A stretch of DNA of 64,000 bases from Scatosoma sp045613545. Lineage in GTDB: Bacteria > Bacillota > Clostridia > Christensenellales > Borkfalkiaceae. Position numbers and translations under genes: made by a program. The stretch lies in the NCBI GenBank assembly GCA_045613545.1, contig JAZLBD010000005.1, forward strand, positions 1-64,000. The letters run 5' to 3'. Below the pieces are notes generated by a model, which was not told the origin of the DNA, did not search any database, and worked only from the letters and a program-made list of their open reading frames with translations. Below, piece after piece: positions 23,586-32,184 of this stretch. Within the stretch, counting starts at the first letter, position 1. Every line of letters begins with the position of its first letter.

Positions 23586-25010
23586 TTATTCTTTCCCCGA
23601 CCAGCAATAGGTACAAAGCTTGCAAGGCTCGATGCCGATCGCCTTTTCTATACCCTCGATTGATTGAAATTCAAGCGATTCGAAGTGGAACTTTTCGCAA
23701 ATGGCTTTCCGCATTTTTTTGCCACGCTCCGTCGTGCCGTCGCTATATTCTTCCAAGTGCTTGAACCCCTCTTCTCCTTCAAGCTCCATAATCGTCGTAC
23801 GAGTGATAAGATCCATATCGCTTGTCGAACGGGAGAAGTTCAAATATTTACACCCGTACATAATCGGCGGACAAGCCGAACGCATATGCACTTCTTTCGC
23901 GCCGTTTGAATACAAAAATTCAACCGTTTCTTTTAGTTGCGTTCCTCTTACGATCGAATCGTCCACGAATAACAGCTTTTTCCCCTCGATCAGTTCGTGT
24001 ACGGGAATCAGCTTCATTTTTGCAATCTTGTTTCGTTCCGCTTGTTTTGCGGACATAAAGCTTCTCGACCAAGTCGGCGTATATTTGATATACGGCCGAG
24101 CAAACGGAACACCGCTTCTATTTGCATACCCTATCGCATGGGGAGTTCCAGAATCGGGGATACCGCTCACGTAATCAAGCTCTATATTTTCGCGGTTTTT
24201 CTTGTCGCCGTCCGCCAAAATTTCACCGTTTCTGCAACGCATAATTTCTACGTTTACCCCCTCGTAGTTAGAGGTGGGATAACCGTAATACGTCCAAAGG
24301 AAAGCGCAGACGCGCATTTTTTCTCTTTTCTCTGCAAGCACTTTAACGCCACCTAAAGAAATTTCCACGATTTCCCCTGCGCCCAGCTCTTTTTCGTCTT
24401 TATAACCAAGCTTTTTGTAGGCAAAGGATTCAAAGGAAACGCAATATCCGTCCTTGCTCTTTCCTATCAAGATCGGCAGTCTGCCAAGGCGATCCCTTGC
24501 GGCAATCAACGAACCGTCGTCCTTGAGAATGAGAATGGACGCCGTGCCCTCGATTTTCTCTTGCGCGTACAAAATCCCGTCGGTAAAGCTCTCCTTTTGG
24601 TTGATGAGAGCCGCAACGAGCTCGTTGGAGTTTATTTTTCCGCCCGTCATTGCGTCGAAGTAAACCCCGCCCTTTGCTAAAATTTCTTTCACCAATACGT
24701 CGGCGTTATTGATAATACCAATCGTGCAAATCGCATACTTCCCAAGACTCGAACAAATTAGCAAAGGCTGGGGATCGGTGTCGCTAATGCACCCGATCGC
24801 GCTCGTCCCTTTCATTTCGTCAAGCACTCTTTCAAACTTCGTCCGAAAAGGAGAATTTTCGATATTGTGAATCTCCCTTTGCAAGCCGAGCGTTCCATCG
24901 TACGCCGCCATTCCCCCGCGCTTCGTGCCGAGGTGGCAATGATAATCCGTTCCCAAAAAAACGTCGAGAACGGCGCTTGATTTTTTAACTGCTCCAAAAA
25001 AACCGCCCAT
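23586..25010 (-). CDS. purF: amidophosphoribosyltransferase-like PurF with a degenerate glutaminase site
   Basis: The phosphoribosyltransferase half is normal: the PRPP loop LLFVDDSIVRGTQL, and Cys residues in VCAFLWTYYGYP, PPIMYGCKYL and CKLCTYC that match the iron-sulfur ligands of the B. subtilis enzyme. The N-terminal glutaminase half is not. The protein starts MGGFFGAV instead of MCGVFGI, so the Cys nucleophile is replaced by Gly; the RYxT loop reads CISDTDPQPL; and the HNGNLVN loop reads GIINNAD. No upstream in-frame start restores a Cys. It therefore probably uses ammonia directly or an external glutaminase (inference). It is the only purF-like gene in the operon. 474 residues, no frameshift. 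Confidence 0.9.
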   Translation of the reverse strand: MGGFFGAVKKSSAVLDVFLGTDYHCHLGTKRGGMAAYDGTLGLQREIHNIENSPFRTKFERVLDEMKGTSAIGCISDTDPQPLLICSSLGKYAICTIGIINNADVLVKEILAKGGVYFDAMTGGKINSNELVAALINQKESFTDGILYAQEKIEGTASILILKDDGSLIAARDRLGRLPILIGKSKDGYCVSFESFAYKKLGYKDEKELGAGEIVEISLGGVKVLAEKREKMRVCAFLWTYYGYPTSNYEGVNVEIMRCRNGEILADGDKKNRENIELDYVSGIPDSGTPHAIGYANRSGVPFARPYIKYTPTWSRSFMSAKQAERNKIAKMKLIPVHELIEGKKLLFVDDSIVRGTQLKETVEFLYSNGAKEVHMRSACPPIMYGCKYLNFSRSTSDMDLITRTTIMELEGEEGFKHLEEYSDGTTERGKKMRKAICEKFHFESLEFQSIEGIEKAIGIEPCKLCTYCWSGKE

Positions 25011-25105
25011 ATGATTCTCTAAACACTCCGTCTATTCTTTCGTTATCCGTCTCTTCCAAGTTCCCCTATCCCCAACGTTTTCCGTCGGGCGTTTTTGCGT
25101 GAATA

Positions 25106-25600
25106 TTATTCGCCGATCGCCTTTTGAAGCGCAACGTCCTTTTCAAGAACGGCTTTTGCGTCCTTTTCACGCTTTGCGTCTAATTTATTGGCAAGTTCCG
25201 CGTCTTCGACCGCCAAAATTTGAACGGCGAGAAGAGCCGCGTTTACGCCACCGCCTATCGCCACCGTAGCCACGGGGATTCCCGAGGGCATTTGCACCGT
25301 CGAAAGCAAGGCGTCCATACCGTCGAGAACGGGGCCTTTGCAAGGAAGTCCTATTACGGGCAACGTCGTTCTTGCAGCGAGTGCGCCGGCAAGGTGCGCC
25401 GCCATTCCCGCCACGCCGATTAAAACGCCAAACCCGTTTTCGCGCGCGGACGAAGCAAACTCCGACGCCTCCACGGGAGTTCTGTGCGCCGAGAAGATAT
25501 GCGCCTCGTATTCTACTCCAAACGAAACGAGAGTGTCGATCGCTTTTTGTACGACGGGAAGATCACTGTCACTGCCCATTACGATGCCTACTTTTTTCAT
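25106..25600 (-). CDS. purE: N5-carboxyaminoimidazole ribonucleotide mutase
   Basis: Rearranges N5-CAIR to CAIR (or carboxylates AIR directly in class II members). The 164-residue protein has VGIVMGSDSDLPVV, SAHRTP with the catalytic His, and GVAGMAAHLAGALAA. The start at 25600 has GGAGG eight bases upstream; a longer in-frame reading to 25732 would run through the riboswitch and is rejected. First gene of the purine operon. purK, purC and purB are not in the window, so CAIR formation and the next two steps must be encoded elsewhere. Confidence 0.95.
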   Translation of the reverse strand: MKKVGIVMGSDSDLPVVQKAIDTLVSFGVEYEAHIFSAHRTPVEASEFASSARENGFGVLIGVAGMAAHLAGALAARTTLPVIGLPCKGPVLDGMDALLSTVQMPSGIPVATVAIGGGVNAALLAVQILAVEDAELANKLDAKREKDAKAVLEKDVALQKAIGE

Positions 25601-25610
25601 AATGAAAACC

Positions 25611-25752
25611 TCCAAAAAAATTAAAAAATGGATACACTTATCCGAAAAAATAAGTGCACCCAGACGGTCGGCTTCGAAATCTATCACTTTTCGAACAATC
25701 GTTTCTCGTTCCCTTGTGGTGCTCCACAACAATCCGTCAGTCGCGAAAAACG
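25611..25752 (-). promoter_or_regulatory. ZTP (pfl motif) riboswitch with terminator, upstream of purE
   Basis: The pfl consensus is recognisable piece by piece. P1 pairs CGTTTTTCG (25752-25744) with CGAGAAACG further on; CGACTGACGG follows P1; P2 is TTGTGG with CCACAA; GGGAACG follows; a variable P3 is TTCGAAA with TTTCGAA; then comes the conserved GCCGACCGTCTGGG. A hairpin built on CACTTA/TAAGTG (25660-25631) followed by long T runs is a terminator that overlaps the end of the aptamer. Established role: ZTP binding allows read-through when 10-formyl-THF is scarce. The operon it controls (purE to fhs, ACT, PFL) is the classic target set. Confidence 0.95.
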
Positions 25753-25775
25753 GCTATATGCATTTTGTTATTTTT

Positions 25776-25804
25776 ATTCTATCACACTCGAAGAAGTTTG
25801 TCAA
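25776..25804 (-). promoter_or_regulatory. promoter of the purine operon
   Basis: TTGACA (25799-25804) and TAGAAT (25776-25781) with a 17-base spacer on the minus strand. The predicted start of transcription, near 25769, lies just before P1 of the ZTP riboswitch. Confidence 0.9.
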
Positions 25805-25901
25805 CAAAAAAACGGAATTTTTTGAGGAATTATCCATCGAAAAAAGGAATTCTTTTTCCTACAAGGAAAAGATCGAAAAAACCGCCGTCTTTTAAGCGCA
25901 A

Positions 25902-25933
25902 TAAAAACGCACCGAGATTTCTCTCGATGCGTC
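25902..25933 (-). terminator. terminator of the hydrogenase operon
   Basis: Stem ACGCATCGAGA (25932-25922) with TCTCGGTGCGT (25917-25907), four-base loop, followed by a T-rich tract. It lies 14 bases after the hydA stop and separates it from the purine promoter. Confidence 0.88.
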
Positions 25934-25946
25934 TTCTTATCGCCGA

Positions 25947-27710
25947 TTACTTAAAGCGTTCTTTTTTCGCATAGGTCGTATGCAACAGTTCGTGCGCAAG
26001 GTGCGAATTCGGTTCGCCCAAGAAGTCCTTGTAAAGGTCGATGATTTGAGGATTCTTGTGCGATACGCGTACGGGACGACCTTCGTCTTCCATGTAGAGT
26101 GCTTTCGCTCTCTTTTGCTTGTACGTATCCAAAATATTCGCGTCCTCGTTGGGAAGGAAACAAGGCTTCACATACGGTTGTCCACCACCTGCAACGCAAC
26201 CGCCGGGACAACCCATGATCTCGATGAAGTGATATTCGCTCTTGCCTGCGCGGATTTGATCAAGCAACACTTTCGCGTGCTTCATACCGTGCGCAACCGC
26301 CACTTTCACGTCGATTCCGCCCAAGGAATAGGTAGCTTCTTTGATGCCTTCCAAACCGCGAACGTCTTGGAGTTCCACTTTTGCGAGTTCTTCGCCCGTA
26401 AGCTTATACGCCGCCGTTCTGAGAGCCGCTTCCATAACGCCACCCGTCGCGCCGAAGATAACGCCCGCGCCCGAATAGTCGCCAACGATATCCATATCGA
26501 ATTCTTCGTCGGGAAGCTTGTTGAAAATGATACCCGAACGTTTGATAAGCTTACCAAGTTCTCTCGTCGTCAAAACCGCGTCTACGTCGCGAAGCCCTTC
26601 CGTGACGAGTTGTTCGCGTTCTTTCTCCGACTTCTTCGCCGTACAAGGCATGATCGAAACGACGAACATATCTTTGGGGTCGATTCCGTTCTTCTTCGCA
26701 TAGTAATGCTTCAAAATCGCGCCGAACATTTCGTGAGGGGATTTGCAAGAAGACAAATGAGGGATCAAGTCGCCATAGTAGTATTCGCAATAGTTGATCC
26801 AACCGGGCGAGCAAGAAGTGATCATAGGCAATACGCCACCGTTTTTCACTCTATCCAAAAGTTCGGTCGCTTCTTCCATAATCGTAAGGTCGGCCGCGAA
26901 GTTGGTATCGAACACCTTCTTAAAGCCCAATCTACGCAGCGCCGCTACCATTTTACCCGTCACGGGCGTACCGATGGGATAGCCGAATTCTTCGCCGAGC
27001 GCCGCACGAACGGCAGGAGCCGTTTGAACTACGACGTATTTGCCTGCCTTCATCGCTGCGTCAACCTTTTCAATTTCGGAAACTTCCATAAGCGCACCCG
27101 TGGGGCAAACGCTTACGCATTGACCGCACAAAATACAAGGGGAAGCACCGAAGCTTCTGTCTTCCGCAGGGGAAACGAAAGTGTTGAAACCGCGCTTTTC
27201 AAAGCCAAGCACGGAAAGACCGTGCGCATTTTTACATCTTTCGATACATCTTCCGCAAAGTACGCACTTGGACGTATCACGCTTAATGGAGGGCGTGAGT
27301 TTGTCGATATGCACTTGCGTCTTTTCACCGACGTAGATGTTGTCTCTAGCGCCCGTGAGTTTTGCCACGTGCAAAAGTTCGCAGTTGCCGTTCTTGTCAC
27401 ATTCTTGACAATCGCGGTTGTGGTTGGAAAGAAGAAGTTCAACGGAAGTTCTTCTAGCCTCCACAGCTTTGGGCGAGGAAATCGTGATTTCCATACCTTC
27501 CGCAACGGGATATACGCAAGACGCCACAAGCCCTCTCGCGCCGGTTGCCTCTACGAGGCAAACACGACAGGACGCTTTCGAACATTCGCCGTGATTGAAC
27601 GCGCAAAGGGTAGGGATTTCGTATCCGCAAGCTTTTGCCGCCTCTAAAATCGTAAGTCCGGCTTCCACTTCATAGGGAATGCCTTCAATTTTAATATGAA
27701 TTTTTGCCAT
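25947..27710 (-). CDS. hydA: [FeFe] hydrogenase catalytic subunit (HydA, NADH-linked trimeric type)
   Basis: Catalyses H2 formation or oxidation at the H-cluster. Domains in order: an N-terminal [2Fe-2S] ferredoxin domain (Cys36 to about Cys65), a His-ligated [4Fe-4S] segment (HNRDCQECDKNGNCEL, about 96-111), two [4Fe-4S] motifs (CVLCGRCIERC and CILCGQCVSVC), then the H-cluster motifs TSCSPGW, MPCTAKK and EIMGCPGGCVAGG. All H-cluster Cys are present. The 587-residue length and the hydC-hydB-hydA order are typical of the trimeric cytoplasmic enzymes (group A3), many of which couple NADH and reduced ferredoxin. Bifurcation itself cannot be read from sequence. The maturases HydE, HydF and HydG are not in the window. 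Confidence 0.95.
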   Translation of the reverse strand: MAKIHIKIEGIPYEVEAGLTILEAAKACGYEIPTLCAFNHGECSKASCRVCLVEATGARGLVASCVYPVAEGMEITISSPKAVEARRTSVELLLSNHNRDCQECDKNGNCELLHVAKLTGARDNIYVGEKTQVHIDKLTPSIKRDTSKCVLCGRCIERCKNAHGLSVLGFEKRGFNTFVSPAEDRSFGASPCILCGQCVSVCPTGALMEVSEIEKVDAAMKAGKYVVVQTAPAVRAALGEEFGYPIGTPVTGKMVAALRRLGFKKVFDTNFAADLTIMEEATELLDRVKNGGVLPMITSCSPGWINYCEYYYGDLIPHLSSCKSPHEMFGAILKHYYAKKNGIDPKDMFVVSIMPCTAKKSEKEREQLVTEGLRDVDAVLTTRELGKLIKRSGIIFNKLPDEEFDMDIVGDYSGAGVIFGATGGVMEAALRTAAYKLTGEELAKVELQDVRGLEGIKEATYSLGGIDVKVAVAHGMKHAKVLLDQIRAGKSEYHFIEIMGCPGGCVAGGGQPYVKPCFLPNEDANILDTYKQKRAKALYMEDEGRPVRVSHKNPQIIDLYKDFLGEPNSHLAHELLHTTYAKKERFK

Positions 27711-27723
27711 GTTTCGTACCCCC

Positions 27724-29607
27724 TTATTTCTTCACGATCGCGCCGAATTTACACGAAGCGATACACATACCGCACTTGATACACTTTTCTTGATCGATCG
27801 TGTACGCGGGAAGTTTCTTGCCGGGCGCAACGTAGTCCGTCTTAACGATTGCACCAACGGGACAATGTCTTGCGCAAAGTCCGCAACCGAAACACTTGTC
27901 TTTTTCGATTACGTATTGCATAAGGTTCTTACAAACGTGCGCAGGACATTTTTTGTCTACGATGTGCGCGATATATTCGTCTCTGAAATGCGCGAGCGTA
28001 GAAAGTACGGGGTTGGGCGCCGTTTGACCGAGGCCACAGAGCGAGTTGTTTCTCACGTTTTGCGCGAGGTCTTCAAGTGCCGTCAAATCGTCCATGGTTG
28101 CTTTCCCTTCCGTGATCTTCGTCAAAAGTTCGAGCATTCTCTTCGTACCAATACGGCAAGGCGTACATTTACCGCAAGATTCTTCACAGATGAATTCCAA
28201 ATAGAATTTCGCAACGTCCACCATACAGTTGTCTTCGTCCATAACGATCGCACCGCCAGAACCCATCATCGAGCCTTTAGCAACGAGATTGTCGTAGTCG
28301 ATCGGAGCGTCCAAATCTTCTTCAGTCAAGCAACCGCCCGAAGGACCACCCGTTTGGATTGCCTTGAACTTCTTGCCGTCGGGAATACCGCCGCCGATGT
28401 CGTAGATAAGTTCGCGAAGGGTCGTACCCATCGGGATTTCCACGAGCCCGACGTTGTTGATTTTACCGCCGAGCGCGAACACTTTCGTACCCTTGGATTT
28501 TTCCGTACCGTGGCAAGCGAATTTGCCTGCGCCTTCACGCAAAATGTAAGGCACGCAAGCGAGCGTTTCCACGTTGTTGATGATCGAAGGGCTATCCCAA
28601 AGACCTTTCACCGCAGGGAAAGGAGGACGGGGACGAGGCATACCGCGTTGACCCTCAATCGAGTTCAAAAGCGCCGTTTCTTCACCGCAAACGAACGCGC
28701 CTGCGCCCAAGCGGATGTGCACTCTAAACGAGAAATCCGTTCCCAAAATGTTGTCGCCCAAAAGCCCCAATTCTTCCGCTTGCTTAATAGCAAGTTTCAA
28801 ACGGTTGACGGCGATCGGATATTCCGCGCGAACGTAGAAATAACCGTTTTGCGCGCCGATTGCATACCCTGCAATCATCATACCTTCGATAACGCCCAAA
28901 GGATTCCCCTCCAAAATGGAACGGTCCATGAACGCGCCGGGGTCCCCTTCGTCGCCGTTGCAAACGACGTATTTTTCGCCGTCGGGTTGCGCGTAAGCGA
29001 ATTGCCACTTTCTAGCGGTCGGGAAACCACCGCCCCCTCTACCGCGGAGACCGGAATCAAGCACTTCCTTGATAACGTCCTCTCTCGACATTTGAAGGGC
29101 TTTTGCAAGACCTTGGAATGCGCCTGCACCAATGTTTTCCTCGATGTTTTCGGGGTTCAAACTACCGCAACCGTGCAGGGCGATACGAACTTGTTTTTTA
29201 TAGAAATTGATATCGTCTTGCGTGGTCACCTTTTCCGCCGTCGTGGGGTCTACGTAAAGCAAGCGGTCGATAACTTCGCCTCCTACGATATCCTTATCGA
29301 GAATTTCTTCCACGTCCTTAATTTCTACCATACGATACAACGTATCTTCGGGGTAGATTTTCACGAAAGGACCTTGCGAGCAGAAACCAAAGCAACCAAC
29401 TTGGTTGACGGTCACTTTATCTTGCAAGCCTTTTTCTGCAATCAGACGTTCGAATTCCACTCTAATTTCGTCGGAATTAGAGGAAAGACAGCCCGTACCA
29501 CCGCAAAGAACGATGTGACGTTTTCCGTCCGATCCCGTAAATTTCCCGCTCAAGCAAGCGGAACATTTTTGAGAAACTTTTTGTAATTCTTCAAACGATT
29601 TAATCAT
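27724..29607 (-). CDS. hydB: NuoF-like NADH-binding hydrogenase subunit (HydB)
   Basis: Flavin and NADH-binding subunit of the trimeric hydrogenase. The 627-residue protein has an N-terminal thioredoxin-like [2Fe-2S] domain (GTGCLSSN and CFGFCSQGP), a NuoF core with GLRGRGGGGFPTARKW (FMN and NADH site) and CNGDEGDPGAFMDR, the CGKCTPCRIG [4Fe-4S] motif, and two extra C-terminal [4Fe-4S] motifs (CFGCGLCARHCP and CIKCGMCIASC). The extra ferredoxin domain separates it from true complex I NuoF. It overlaps hydC by one base (TAATG). Confidence 0.95.
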   Translation of the reverse strand: MIKSFEELQKVSQKCSACLSGKFTGSDGKRHIVLCGGTGCLSSNSDEIRVEFERLIAEKGLQDKVTVNQVGCFGFCSQGPFVKIYPEDTLYRMVEIKDVEEILDKDIVGGEVIDRLLYVDPTTAEKVTTQDDINFYKKQVRIALHGCGSLNPENIEENIGAGAFQGLAKALQMSREDVIKEVLDSGLRGRGGGGFPTARKWQFAYAQPDGEKYVVCNGDEGDPGAFMDRSILEGNPLGVIEGMMIAGYAIGAQNGYFYVRAEYPIAVNRLKLAIKQAEELGLLGDNILGTDFSFRVHIRLGAGAFVCGEETALLNSIEGQRGMPRPRPPFPAVKGLWDSPSIINNVETLACVPYILREGAGKFACHGTEKSKGTKVFALGGKINNVGLVEIPMGTTLRELIYDIGGGIPDGKKFKAIQTGGPSGGCLTEEDLDAPIDYDNLVAKGSMMGSGGAIVMDEDNCMVDVAKFYLEFICEESCGKCTPCRIGTKRMLELLTKITEGKATMDDLTALEDLAQNVRNNSLCGLGQTAPNPVLSTLAHFRDEYIAHIVDKKCPAHVCKNLMQYVIEKDKCFGCGLCARHCPVGAIVKTDYVAPGKKLPAYTIDQEKCIKCGMCIASCKFGAIVKK

Positions 29608-30095
29608 TATGCTTGTCCTCCCATCGCTCTATATTCTTCCACGATCTTAGGAATGGAATCGACGCTCACCTTCGGATATACTTTACCGTTAATCGTCACG
29701 GCAGGTGCAATCCCGCACGCGCCGATACAACGGAGCGCGTCGAGGGTAAACAAACCGTCCTCCGTCGTTTCGCCGGGTTTAATCCCTAAAATTTCAGCGA
29801 ATTTGTCGATGACTTGTTGCGCGCCCTTTACGTAGCACGCCGTACCAAGACAAACGCCCACTACGTATTTTCCCTTCGGTTTTAACGAGAAGAACGAGTA
29901 GAACGTGACGACGCCGTAAATTTCCGCTACGGATACACCCGTACGTTCGGAAACGAGTTCTTGCACTTCAAGAGGAATATAACCGTATTCCTTTTGAATG
30001 TCGCTCAAAATCATCATAAGCGGAGTTCTTTCCTCAACGTATCGATCACAAATCTCGTTGATTTTTTTAACCGCCAAATCATTTAAATGAGCCAT
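29607..30095 (-). CDS. hydC: NuoE-like [2Fe-2S] hydrogenase subunit (HydC)
   Basis: Small electron-transfer subunit with a thioredoxin-like [2Fe-2S] fold. The four Cys ligands are in VCLGTACYVKG and RCIGACGIAP. The N-terminal half has the helical region EYGYIPLEVQELVSERTGV typical of NuoE. 162 residues, normal length. AAGGAGG lies seven bases before the start. First gene of hydC-hydB-hydA, behind a perfect consensus promoter. Confidence 0.95.
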   Translation of the reverse strand: MAHLNDLAVKKINEICDRYVEERTPLMMILSDIQKEYGYIPLEVQELVSERTGVSVAEIYGVVTFYSFFSLKPKGKYVVGVCLGTACYVKGAQQVIDKFAEILGIKPGETTEDGLFTLDALRCIGACGIAPAVTINGKVYPKVSVDSIPKIVEEYRAMGGQA

Positions 30096-30202
30096 TGTTG
30101 CCTCCTTATAAAAGTTTATTGTTATTAAAAAATTGAAAAATTTTTTACCTTGTTTAACCGTGAAAAGCCTTGCGACAAAAAAGTACGGCTTTCGACTCTT
30201 CT

Positions 30203-30231
30203 ATTATATACCTTTCCCATCCAACTGTCAA
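30203..30231 (-). promoter_or_regulatory. consensus promoter of the hydrogenase operon
   Basis: TTGACA (30226-30231) and TATAAT (30203-30208), 17-base spacer. The predicted start is near 30197, giving a leader of about 100 bases with no structure I recognise. The rest of 30096-30339 shows no gene. Confidence 0.9.
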
Positions 30232-30339
30232 ATGAAAAATGATAATTTTTTCACTTTTTATTTCATAAACCAAAAAAAAGAGAGGTCTCCCCCTCTTCCT
30301 ATCCTTTTCCGCTCGCCCGCTTTCAAAACGGCAAACGTA

Positions 30340-30365
30340 CGCCCCGCCGTATGAAAGGCGGGGCG
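30340..30365 (-). terminator. GC-rich hairpin ending the capsid gene cluster
   Basis: Perfect 9-bp stem CGCCCCGCC (30365-30357) with GGCGGGGCG (30348-30340), eight-base loop, four bases after the last capsid-cluster stop. The T-tract is poor (GTACGTTTGCC), so termination may be incomplete. The hairpin is clear; the function is inferred from position. Confidence 0.7.
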
Positions 30366-30369
30366 CATT

Positions 30370-30855
30370 TTAATTGGCTTGCGCGTAGAAATAATTAAAC
30401 AAAACCGAATAATACTCCCCCAAATAACTCACGGCGATTTTATCGGCGCTAAAAGCGTTAAACCGCTCTTCCGCCGTGTCGTACGTTTCGTTATAGTATT
30501 CTCTCACGACGTCGTACCGATCGTCGTAGGAAAGAGAATAATCGAGCGGATATCCCGTCGTCTCGTCGCTCCCGCCGGACGGTCTTGACGAGAACCGCAA
30601 ATAGAAAAGCAAGCCCTCGCGCAAGTTTTCTACTTCTTGACTATACGTCCCGTCCAACCGATCGCATATCTCGGCGTAGATCGGCGAACGGAAAATCCCC
30701 GCCGTAAGCAAACGGTATTTTTCCTTTCGCTTATCCTCTTCAAGCTGTTGCGTCAGTCTATTTTTTTTGAGTTGTACGTTCTTTACTTCAAGCAGTTGCT
30801 CCGCCGAAAGCTCCGCGAACTGTTCGTCTGTAAACGAAATTATATCAATAACCAT
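30370..30855 (-). CDS. uncharacterised protein at the end of the capsid cluster
   Basis: 161 residues, not recognised. The first about 50 residues are helical and charged (LSAEQLLEVKNVQLKKNRLTQ), suggesting a coiled coil. The middle is rich in Tyr and Asp (YPLDYSLSYDDRYDVVREYY), and the protein ends in an aromatic helix. There is no signal peptide or membrane segment. AAGGAGG precedes the start, with a nine-base gap to the beta-propeller-like gene, so it belongs to the head-gene transcript. By position it could be a further neck or internal virion protein, or a plug or ejection protein, but there is no direct evidence. Confidence 0.75.
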   Translation of the reverse strand: MVIDIISFTDEQFAELSAEQLLEVKNVQLKKNRLTQQLEEDKRKEKYRLLTAGIFRSPIYAEICDRLDGTYSQEVENLREGLLFYLRFSSRPSGGSDETTGYPLDYSLSYDDRYDVVREYYNETYDTAEERFNAFSADKIAVSYLGEYYSVLFNYFYAQAN

Positions 30856-30864
30856 ATTCCCTCC

Positions 30865-32184
30865 TTACAAAACAGAAATGTCCGCCTCGATTTCATGGAC
30901 TTCCCCGCCCAAAAGCGGTATAAACGACAACCGAAAATTCTTCCCTTTTAGCAGCGGACAAATCATCGCAGGCATAGAAAGATCGCACGCATAACTATGC
31001 CCTCCGCGCTCGCTACTGACCGCCACTCGAACGTTGCCTTTCCCTTTTATCTTCATTGTTCGCAAGGTCTTTTCTCCCTCGATTCCAAACTCGCAATCTT
31101 CGGCGATAAAACTTCTTTCCACCGCGAGCAAACTCTGTGAACCGTCTAAAAAATACAGCGTGCCGTTAAACCGACCCACGAGCCGATCTCGGCAAACGCA
31201 AAGTCCCGTCACACCGGACAAAAAATATCCTCGGCCCGTTTTCGTGTGATATACGTAGATCCTTTCGCTCCCATCCGCCAAGCGGTAGGAATAGTAAACG
31301 CTGTTTCGATAAAAGCAAACGGAAATAACCGGATCCTCGCCAGAAAAATCCAACCCGTCAAATACTTTCTTGGTCGTTTTTCCGTCGAAACAGAACCCAC
31401 CCTCGGGCGTGAGAAAATACAATCCGTCCTCCGTTGCGCAAAGGCTGTTTCGGAAGATGGGACCGCCCCCGAAGAAGATCTCTTCTTTCTTGAAATCACG
31501 CGAAGATCCTTGTAGGGAAAGACGGACGGCGCTTGAGCCGAAAAAGATATAGGCGCGATCTTTCCAAACGCACGCGTCCACCGCCTTTTCGCCCTCGTAC
31601 GCCAAATCCAAATATCCACCGCCGTCGGCATCGTTCAACCAATTCTCTTCTTCCTGCGGAGCGCAAAAATAAAGCCTTTGATCTTTCATGGCGAAAATGC
31701 GGTCGTGATAGACGAACCCCACGGCATCTGCGCCGTCGAAAATGTTAACGATTTGCGTCTCCCCCCAACGCATTGCTTTCACGCCGTCTTCCGTCAAAAA
31801 GATCAACGTTTCGTTTCCCTCTTGGTTATAAAAGGAAAGTACTTTTGGTATTTGAGTAAACCAGGTCCTCACTTTTGTCATTTCCCCCGACGCGTTTATA
31901 AGACGAATCGAGTACTCTTCGTCCAACCAATATAAAAGCGACGATAAAACGCCGTCCGTATAACCTACCACTTCTTTCATCCATGCATGAAAAGGATACG
32001 TCGGTTGCACGTCGTTGATTAAGTAGAGATCTCCGCACAAAGAGGCGACGATTTTTCCTTGCGACAAGTCACAGTTGACCGCCTCGCCTACGAGGGTATC
32101 CTCTCTGCCTTTTTCGATCGAAAAATCCACGTACTTTTTTCGTTTCGTCTTTGCTTTAATTTGTAATATTTTCTTTTGTACCAT
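30865..32184 (-). CDS. beta-propeller-like phage neck protein (P22 gp10-like position)
   Basis: 439 residues made of repeated short strands with recurring patterns such as GKIVASLCGDLYLIND, DRIFAMKDQRLYF, DRAYIFFGSSAVRL and DGLYFLTPEGGFCFDG, which suggests a propeller fold. Size, predicted fold and place after coat and a gp4-like gene match the P22 gp10 hub protein (472 residues) that stabilises packaged DNA. This is an inference from order and appearance, not a motif match. The start at 32184 has AAGGTGG at the correct distance; a GTG three codons earlier is the alternative. The ATG abuts the upstream stop. No signal peptide. Confidence 0.65.
   Translation of the reverse strand: MVQKKILQIKAKTKRKKYVDFSIEKGREDTLVGEAVNCDLSQGKIVASLCGDLYLINDVQPTYPFHAWMKEVVGYTDGVLSSLLYWLDEEYSIRLINASGEMTKVRTWFTQIPKVLSFYNQEGNETLIFLTEDGVKAMRWGETQIVNIFDGADAVGFVYHDRIFAMKDQRLYFCAPQEEENWLNDADGGGYLDLAYEGEKAVDACVWKDRAYIFFGSSAVRLSLQGSSRDFKKEEIFFGGGPIFRNSLCATEDGLYFLTPEGGFCFDGKTTKKVFDGLDFSGEDPVISVCFYRNSVYYSYRLADGSERIYVYHTKTGRGYFLSGVTGLCVCRDRLVGRFNGTLYFLDGSQSLLAVERSFIAEDCEFGIEGEKTLRTMKIKGKGNVRVAVSSERGGHSYACDLSMPAMICPLLKGKNFRLSFIPLLGGEVHEIEADISVL

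Noticed and set aside
25601..25732. N-terminal extension of PurE
   Set aside because: The frame runs through the ZTP riboswitch and its terminator; GGAGG directly precedes the start at 25600.
25947..30095. Fragment of complex I (NuoEFG)
   Set aside because: The large subunit has full H-cluster motifs, so this is a trimeric [FeFe] hydrogenase.
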